A stretch of 10,203 bases of DNA, taken from positions 1 to 10,203 of the forward strand of contig JAFAKI010000257.1 of assembly GCA_019235595.1 (NCBI GenBank), written 5' to 3'. The notes under the pieces are model-generated. The model ran no database searches and was not told where the DNA came from. It saw only the letters and a list, made by a program, of their open reading frames with translations. Position 1 is the stretch's first letter. Every line of letters starts with the position of its first letter. Position numbers and translations under genes: made by a program. This DNA comes from Mucilaginibacter sp. (lineage in GTDB: Bacteria > Bacteroidota > Bacteroidia > Sphingobacteriales > Sphingobacteriaceae). Positions 7,484 to 10,203 of the stretch are shown here, piece after piece.

Positions 7484-7630
7484 GAAAGCTTAAAGCTGAA
7501 AGGTAAAAGTATAAGGGTAATGGAATCTTTACGTATATATTTATATTAAGAATAAAAAGTCTGCATTTAGGCTTTAGACATTTAACTTGTAATAGCTTTT
7601 AGCTTTGTGCTTTTAGCTTTACGCTTAAAA
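7484..7630 (+). repeat. Heptamer array 3: inverted arms of degenerate AGCTTTN units
   Basis: The left arm, 7484-7518, has five in-phase units: GAAAGCT, TAAAGCT, GAAAGGT, AAAAGTA, TAAGGGT. The right arm, 7593-7627, has TAGCTTT, TAGCTTT, GTGCTTT, TAGCTTT, ACGCTTA. Positions 7481-7504 pair with 7594-7617 at 18 of 24 positions. The middle (7519-7592) is AT-rich with decayed CTTTAGA/CATTTAA-like pieces that are not in the same phase. The unit differs by one base from that of array 1, and GAAAGGT (7498-7504) also occurs in array 1 (3414-3420), so the two look related. It starts 8 nt after the PBP stop codon and ends 9 nt before the next ATG. Confidence 0.7.
7573..7607 (+). promoter_or_regulatory. 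Candidate promoter made by heptamer array 3
   Basis: TAGCTTTG (7600-7607) matches TAnnTTTG perfectly and is formed by one TAGCTTT heptamer plus the first base of the next. A TTTA (7573-7576) lies 23 nt upstream, at the long end of the accepted spacing. Transcription would begin near 7614, about 26 nt before ATG 7640. The whole gap between the genes is only 164 nt, so any promoter must lie in or beside the array. Confidence 0.35.
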
Positions 7631-7639
7631 GATGAATCT

Positions 7640-10203
7640 ATGAATAAACTATACCCAACCTTTATCCGGCTTAAAAAATGCCTTTTAGCCCTGCTATGCA
7701 TCATAGCTGCCTTATCCATTAGTCAGCAGGCTAAAGCGCAATACTTTGGGCAAAATAAGGTGCGTTATAAGAACCTTAAATTTAAGGTATATAAAACTCC
7801 GCATTTCGAGATTTACTATTACATCAAAAACGATAGTACTATCAAGCGTTTTGCGCAGGAAAGCGAGCTTTGGTATACGATACATCAGCAGGTTTTCAGA
7901 GATACTTTCAGAAAACCCAACCCTATTATTCTATATGCTGATCACCCTGATTTCCAGCAAACAACAGCTATTGATGGCGAAATTGGCGTGGGTACAGGCG
8001 GTGTTACCGAGGGGTTAAAAAACCGCGTAGTAATGCCGATGATGGAAACCAACCAAACTACCCGCCACGTTATTGGCCACGAGTTGGTGCACGCGTTTCA
8101 GTATCATGCTCTTTTGAGCCGCGATTCGGCCATGTATGAAAACATTAACAACATACCATTGTGGATGATTGAAGGTATGGCAGAATATCTTTCCATCGGT
8201 AAAAAAGATGCTTACACAGCCATGTGGATCAGAGATGCTTATCTCAACAAAAATATCCCCACCATACGCGATCTGACGGAAACCAATAAATATTTCCCTT
8301 ACCGCTATGGCGAAGCGTTCTGGTCATTCGTCGGCTCTACTTATGGGGATACCATCATTGTACCTTTCTTTAAAAACACAGCCCGTTTTGGGTTGGAATA
8401 CGGTATCCGCAGGACATTTGGTTATGATGATAAGACGCTATCCAATCTCTGGAAAAACTCAATCGCAACAACTTATAAGCCACTTTTAAAAGACACAGTA
8501 CAAAAACCGGTGGGTAAACGACTGATAGACAATAAAAACTCGGGCGAACTGAATGTGGCTCCGGCCATTAGTCCAGATGGTAATTATTTGGCATTCCTGT
8601 CAGAGAAGGATTTGTTTACGATCGACCTCTACCTGGCAGACGCGCATACAGGCCGGGTCATAAAAAAACTAACGAGCAAGGTATCGAACACGCATATTGA
8701 CGAATTTAACTTTATAGAATCGGCAGGTACCTGGTCTCCGGATGGTAAGAAATTTGCTTTCAGCGTCTTTAGTCACGGTCGAAACCGGATGCTAATCGTC
8801 GACGTTCCTGGCGGAAGTGTTTCAGATAACATTTCGATGGAAAAGGCCGAGCAGTTTAGTAACCTGAGCTGGTCGCCGGACGGAAAAAATATTGTGTGCC
8901 AGGGAATGTCGGACGGACAGAGCGATCTGTACATGTATAATTTCGATACCAAAAAAGTTACCCAGCTTACCAATGATAAGTTTTCCGACTACCAGCCATC
9001 ATTTTCAAGAGATGGGAAAAGGATCATTTTTACCAGCGACCGTACTACCTATGACAAATCACTGTCGCAGGATATTACCTTTAACCTGGCTGAATTAGAC
9101 CTGGCGACGGGGCAAATTGCCAATATCAACGTATTCGACGGAGCTAATAACTTAGATCCACAGTATTCCGCTGATGGTAAAAAAATCTACTTCCTGTCAA
9201 ACAGGGATGGGTTCCGCAACATGTACCGTTATACACTGGCCACCGGGCGGGTAGAGCAGATGACCGATCTGTTTACAGGTATTTGTGGTATCACCGAATA
9301 TTCGCCGGCAATCAGTATATCGAACAATGACGATATTGTTTACTCCTACTATTTCGCGCAGAAATACTTTTTGTACAATGCAAAAGCATCAGACTTTACG
9401 CCTAAAGAAGTAGATAAGCAAGCTTTGAACTTTGATGCAGCAATGCTACCACCATTTGGCTCCGTAGGTGTCGATCTGATCAACTCAAACCTGAACAATT
9501 ACCTTGCTTATAAGAAAATTCCAACAGACTCCATCAAATCAGTACCGTATAAACCAATGTTTAAGCTGGATTACTTAGCCAGCAGTGGCGTGGGAGCTTC
9601 CGTTAGTCAGTTTGGAGCAGGATTTTCGAGCGGCGTTCAGGGAGTGTTCAGTGATATTCTGGGTCGTAACCTGATCTATGCAGGTCTGGATATCAACGGT
9701 CAGGTGTATGATTTTGGCGGACAATTTATTTACATCAATCAGCAGGGTCGCTGGAATTTTGGTGTGGGTGTTTCGCATATCCCTTTCCAGTTTGCCAATT
9801 ACAGTATTGTGCCAACTAATTATACATTAAATGCGGGTACAAAAAACCCCACTACCGTTCACGCTTTCCAGGAGAGATATGACATTATCCGAATTTTTGA
9901 AGATCAGGTAAATGTATTTACATCATATCCAATATCCAAAGTAACACGCGTAGAATTTGGTACAGGGATATCACATTACGGCTATCGTGTTGACCGCTAT
10001 AGCACCTATTATGATAGTTTGGGAAATGTGCTGAGCGACTACCAGCATCAACATATCTCCAATTCGGATTACAATAAAGACCCGACAAATAATGCTCAAT
10101 TGAATCCGTTTACCTTAATGCAGGTAAATACTGCTTTAGTAGGTGATAACTCTTTCTTTGGCGTCGCATCGCCATTGACCGGCTTCAGGTACCGGCTGCA
10201 AGC
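7640..10203 (+). CDS. Secreted HExxH peptidase-like / TolB-like propeller / probable beta-barrel protein (3' end outside window)
   Basis: The frame is open from ATG 7640 to the window end (854 full codons, no stop). The ATG at 7632 is followed in frame by TGA at 7641-7643, so 7640 is the start. A signal peptide covers 1-33 (probable cut AKA|Q34). Residues about 45-260 resemble a clan MA (gluzincin) metallopeptidase: HELVH at 147-151 gives two zinc-ligand His and the catalytic Glu148, and WMIEGMAEYLS (175-185) offers Glu178 as third ligand. Five PD40/TolB-type propeller repeats follow, marked by SPDG at 311, 366 and 412, SRDG at 456 and SADG at 510. From about 637 the sequence turns into alternating Gly/aromatic strands (start KPMFKLDYL, then FSDILGRN), like an outer-membrane barrel of the surface-antigen type; this part is inferred and incomplete. 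Substrate and role are unknown; related proteins are usually annotated as TolB-like or hypothetical. Proteolytic activity is plausible but unproven. Confidence 0.82.
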   Translation, partial: MNKLYPTFIRLKKCLLALLCIIAALSISQQAKAQYFGQNKVRYKNLKFKVYKTPHFEIYYYIKNDSTIKRFAQESELWYTIHQQVFRDTFRKPNPIILYADHPDFQQTTAIDGEIGVGTGGVTEGLKNRVVMPMMETNQTTRHVIGHELVHAFQYHALLSRDSAMYENINNIPLWMIEGMAEYLSIGKKDAYTAMWIRDAYLNKNIPTIRDLTETNKYFPYRYGEAFWSFVGSTYGDTIIVPFFKNTARFGLEYGIRRTFGYDDKTLSNLWKNSIATTYKPLLKDTVQKPVGKRLIDNKNSGELNVAPAISPDGNYLAFLSEKDLFTIDLYLADAHTGRVIKKLTSKVSNTHIDEFNFIESAGTWSPDGKKFAFSVFSHGRNRMLIVDVPGGSVSDNISMEKAEQFSNLSWSPDGKNIVCQGMSDGQSDLYMYNFDTKKVTQLTNDKFSDYQPSFSRDGKRIIFTSDRTTYDKSLSQDITFNLAELDLATGQIANINVFDGANNLDPQYSADGKKIYFLSNRDGFRNMYRYTLATGRVEQMTDLFTGICGITEYSPAISISNNDDIVYSYYFAQKYFLYNAKASDFTPKEVDKQALNFDAAMLPPFGSVGVDLINSNLNNYLAYKKIPTDSIKSVPYKPMFKLDYLASSGVGASVSQFGAGFSSGVQGVFSDILGRNLIYAGLDINGQVYDFGGQFIYINQQGRWNFGVGVSHIPFQFANYSIVPTNYTLNAGTKNPTTVHAFQERYDIIRIFEDQVNVFTSYPISKVTRVEFGTGISHYGYRVDRYSTYYDSLGNVLSDYQHQHISNSDYNKDPTNNAQLNPFTLMQVNTALVGDNSFFGVASPLTGFRYRLQ

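Noticed and set aside
7632..7643. ATG at 7632 as start of the peptidase/propeller gene
   Set aside because: It reads Met-Asn-Leu and then TGA at 7641-7643. The ATG at 7640, in another frame, opens the long frame with a signal peptide.
7746..8018. 90-codon plus-strand open frame overlapping the last gene
   Set aside because: It is an out-of-frame shadow: the frame from 7640 carries the signal peptide, HELVH and PD40 motifs without interruption.
7640..10203. Frameshift or pseudogene in the last gene
   Set aside because: I checked the frame at 8042, 9002, 9602 and 10142 and it stays in register with family-like sequence throughout; it simply runs off the window.

Overview
The window reads as chromosomal DNA of a Bacteroidota member, most likely Sphingobacteriaceae (Pedobacter/Mucilaginibacter type). 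The grounds are the protein families, gene starts without Shine-Dalgarno sites, candidate promoters of the Bacteroidota form (TTTG-like box about 20 nt before TAnnTTTG), and low-to-mid GC by eye. The genus is inferred from style, not from a marker gene.

Layout, left to right: the 3' end of a nitrilase-family amidohydrolase (1-270); a secreted GH92 alpha-mannosidase with C-terminal accessory modules (356-3400); a heptamer-repeat intergenic region (3400-3598); a small DUF4870-like membrane protein (3667-4053); a second heptamer palindrome between convergent genes (4055-4132); a class III-like polyphosphate kinase 2 on the minus strand (4136-5014, start revised to an ATG); a divergent promoter region; a class A penicillin-binding protein (5142-7475); a third heptamer region (7484-7630); and the start of a large secreted protein that joins an HExxH peptidase-like domain, a TolB-like propeller and a probable outer-membrane barrel (from 7640, running off the window end). 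This last gene has no stop codon inside the window.

The genes do not form one pathway. They are a mix of envelope and housekeeping functions: glycan trimming, peptidoglycan synthesis, nucleotide/polyphosphate metabolism and a surface protein. No SusC/SusD pair accompanies the mannosidase, and no mobile element, CRISPR array, tRNA or rRNA was found.

The most unusual structure is non-coding. Three intergenic regions downstream of stop codons are built from degenerate 7-nt units kept in phase and arranged as inverted arms around a central loop. Two share a CCTTT/GCTTT-type unit and the third uses an unrelated GGTCATT/AATGACC unit. They start within about 9 nt of a stop codon and occupy most or nearly all of the intergenic space. 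In one case the unit itself creates a perfect TAnnTTTG promoter element. No intergenic stretch exceeds 300 bases.
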